Of a stretch of DNA of 8,456 nt, positions 6,730 to 8,456 are shown piece by piece. The translations under genes and the position numbers were made by a program. The notes beneath the pieces were generated by a model that ran no database searches, was not told where the DNA came from, and saw only the letters and a list, made by a program, of their open reading frames with translations. The stretch's first letter is position 1, and the number at the start of each line of letters is the position of its first letter. Source of the stretch: Bacillota bacterium (GTDB lineage Bacteria; Bacillota; Clostridia; Lachnospirales; Bianqueaceae); assembly GCA_017474705.1 (NCBI GenBank), contig JAFVHC010000277.1, forward strand, positions 1-8,456. The letters are read 5' to 3'.

Positions 6730-6756
6730 GAATGCTCTTGCATTCGATGGTATAAT
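6730..6756 (+). promoter_or_regulatory. Extended -10 promoter with an adjacent dyad, upstream of the sensor kinase
   Basis: TGGTATAAT at 6748-6756 is a perfect extended -10 (TGn plus TATAAT), 37 bases before the kinase ATG. No good -35 is present at the usual distance. Instead a perfect 6-bp inverted repeat, GAATGC (6730-6735), loop TCTT, GCATTC (6740-6745), sits where a -35 or operator would be. No T-tract follows the dyad, so a terminator is less likely than an operator. The kinase therefore probably has its own start site in addition to read-through from ktr. Confidence 0.5.
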
Positions 6757-6792
6757 GCTGTATAAATCATCAGCAGTAAAGGAAGAAAGACC

Positions 6793-8456
6793 ATGAGCAG
6801 GACTGTCGAAGCCGGTGAACATATACTAGTTTGTATATCCCCTTCGCCTTCGAACCCTAAGGTGGTTACGGAAGCGGTCAAAATGGCGGAAGCGTTTCAA
6901 GCTACTTTGACCGCATTGTACGTCAAACCGACCGATTATGATTCTCTGTCTGAAAACGACAAGCAACGACTGCAGAGGAATCTTTCCCATGCAGAGCAAA
7001 GCGGGGCTTCCATCACGACGATCGTCGGAGACGACGTACCGGCGCAGATCGCGGAGTATGCCCGCATTTCCAATACGACAAAGATCGTGGTCGGAAGAAG
7101 CGGCATGAAACGGCGGCACTTCTGGGGGAGGCAGCCGCTGACGGAGCAGATCATTCAGAACGTCCCGGACATAGACGTTTATATCATCCCGGATTCTTCT
7201 GCGGACCTGAAACCGCGGACGGAGCATTCTCTGATCACGGAAGAGATCCGGCCGACGCTGACAGACCTGGTCAAAACGATAGCCCTCTTGATCCTGGCTT
7301 TGGCGATCGGACTGGTCTTTACGCGGTTCGGCTTTTCGGAGTCCAATATCATCACGGTCTTCATCCTGGGCGTTCTGGGGATCTCGATGTTCACGGTCAG
7401 CCCCTTGTACAGCATCGTAGGGTCACTGGCCAGCGTCTTGCTGTTCAACTGGTTCTTCATCGAGCCCAGGTTCAGTTTTCATACATATGAAACGGAATAC
7501 GCGGTGACCTTTGCCATCATGCTGACATCGTCTTTGATCACGGGTACGCTGGCGAACCGGATCAAAAGAAATGCAAGGCAGGCCGCACGGGAAGCGTTCC
7601 GCACGAAGGTGCTGCTGGATACGACCCAGCTGCTGCAGAAGGCGGGCAAGGCGGAAGAAGTGCTGCAGATCACTGCGCATCAGATCACGACGCTGCTCAA
7701 CCGCGAGGTGACCATCTATCCGCCGGGAGATCATGAGGCGCTGGAAAACGAAGATAAGGACAAGACCGTGCAGTACCATACGATCCGCTTGAATGATTAC
7801 AGTTATGGCAGGATCGCGATCCGCTCGGGCGGCACGCCGTTGGAACCGTTTGAAAACAGTATCGTGATGTCGATCCTGGGTGAATGCGCGCTGACGCTGG
7901 AGAATCTGCGGCATGCGGAGGAAAAGGAGCAGGCCTCCGTCATGGTGCGCAACGAACAGCTGCGTTCGAACCTGCTGCGCTCCATATCGCACGATATCCG
8001 CACCCCGCTGACATCGATCTCCGGTAATGCGAGCAACCTCTTGTCCCATTATCAGCACCTGGACGATGAGACGCTGCGCCAGATCTTTTCTGATATTTAC
8101 GACGACTCCGAGTGGCTGATCGATCTCGTGGAGAACCTGCTTTCGATCTCCCGGATCGAAAACGGACAGATGCAGCTCCATCTGTCCTTGGAAGTGATGA
8201 GCGATGTCATCGAAGAAGCACTGCGGCATGTGGACCGGAATGTGGACCAGCATCATGTGACAGTGGAGAATACCGACGACATCCTCCTGGTCGAAATGGA
8301 CGCCAGGCTGATCATGCAGGTGCTGATCAACCTGATCAACAATGCGATCAAGAATACACCGGTGGGATCACAGATCGTGATCCGCAGTGAACAGATCGAT
8401 GGAGAGACCGTCGTGACGGTCAGCGATGACGGCCCGGGGATCCCGGATGATACGAA
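6793..8456 (+). CDS. KdpD-like sensor histidine kinase lacking the N-terminal KdpD domain (3' end cut by window)
   Basis: The frame runs 554 codons from ATG 6793 (AAAGGAAG at 6778-6785) off the right edge. In-frame stop TAA 6763-6765 rules out a longer N-terminus. In order: a universal-stress-protein domain (about 8-128, with HILVCISPSPS, TALYVK, GDDVPAQIAEYAR and KIVVGRSG), the four-helix DUF4118 membrane domain (about 156-250), a linker with a GAF-like stretch (about 270-370), the histidine-kinase dimerisation domain with phospho-acceptor H400 in SISHDIRTPL, and an ATPase domain with the N box NLINNAIKNT (513-522) and G1 box DDGPGI (545-550). Canonical KdpD has about 230 more N-terminal residues with a Walker-type nucleotide site, absent here. 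The lone S-x-S ... TAxY pattern in the USP domain is discussed in the findings. The partner regulator (KdpE-like) would lie downstream, outside the window. Next to ktrAB it probably senses potassium or osmotic state. Confidence 0.9.
   Translation, partial: MSRTVEAGEHILVCISPSPSNPKVVTEAVKMAEAFQATLTALYVKPTDYDSLSENDKQRLQRNLSHAEQSGASITTIVGDDVPAQIAEYARISNTTKIVVGRSGMKRRHFWGRQPLTEQIIQNVPDIDVYIIPDSSADLKPRTEHSLITEEIRPTLTDLVKTIALLILALAIGLVFTRFGFSESNIITVFILGVLGISMFTVSPLYSIVGSLASVLLFNWFFIEPRFSFHTYETEYAVTFAIMLTSSLITGTLANRIKRNARQAAREAFRTKVLLDTTQLLQKAGKAEEVLQITAHQITTLLNREVTIYPPGDHEALENEDKDKTVQYHTIRLNDYSYGRIAIRSGGTPLEPFENSIVMSILGECALTLENLRHAEEKEQASVMVRNEQLRSNLLRSISHDIRTPLTSISGNASNLLSHYQHLDDETLRQIFSDIYDDSEWLIDLVENLLSISRIENGQMQLHLSLEVMSDVIEEALRHVDRNVDQHHVTVENTDDILLVEMDARLIMQVLINLINNAIKNTPVGSQIVIRSEQIDGETVVTVSDDGPGIPDDT

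Noticed and set aside
7423..8256. 277-codon reverse-strand open frame opposite the kinase
   Set aside because: Antisense to conserved HisKA/ATPase sequence; composition is typical of an antisense shadow.

Overview
The window looks like a chromosomal segment of a moderately GC-rich Bacillota (Firmicutes) species. The reasons are strong AAGGAGG-type ribosome binding sites, a KtrAB-type potassium system, a KdpD-related sensor kinase, and sugar-acid catabolic gene types common in gut Clostridia and Erysipelotrichia. The sequence alone does not support a genus.

Region 1 (1-4372) is a catabolic locus. A divergently transcribed gene is cut by the left edge; its 32 visible residues resemble the start of an AraC-type regulator. 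Facing it is a forward gene run: an FMN-dependent alpha-hydroxy-acid dehydrogenase-like protein (252-1142), a VOC/glyoxalase-fold metalloprotein (1168-1674), a broken Gfo/Idh/MocA NAD(P)-dependent sugar oxidoreductase (1747-2675), and a 541-residue fusion of a sugar-phosphate-isomerase/epimerase TIM barrel with a TolB/PD40-like beta-propeller (2691-4316). A clear intrinsic terminator follows (4340-4372). The mix of oxidoreductases and an epimerase suggests breakdown of an unusual sugar, sugar acid or inositol-type compound; the substrate cannot be read from the sequence.

Region 2 (4373-8456) is a potassium module: ktrB (channel-like membrane subunit), ktrA (RCK gating subunit), a 74-residue single-pass membrane protein of unknown function, and a KdpD-like histidine kinase cut by the right edge. 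The kinase has its own extended -10 promoter. It lacks KdpD's N-terminal nucleotide-binding sensor domain but keeps the universal-stress-protein (USP) domain, the DUF4118 membrane domain and the kinase core. Its USP domain carries a near-match to the c-di-AMP-binding pattern I recall for Staphylococcus aureus KdpD. KtrA proteins are also known c-di-AMP targets, so the second messenger may act on both the transporter and its sensor.

The points most worth a second look are the TIM-barrel/propeller fusion, the two-lesion oxidoreductase with repeats at its 5' end (real decay or misassembly), and the short KdpD-like kinase beside Ktr genes. I see no CRISPR array, tRNA, rRNA, insertion sequence or phage gene.
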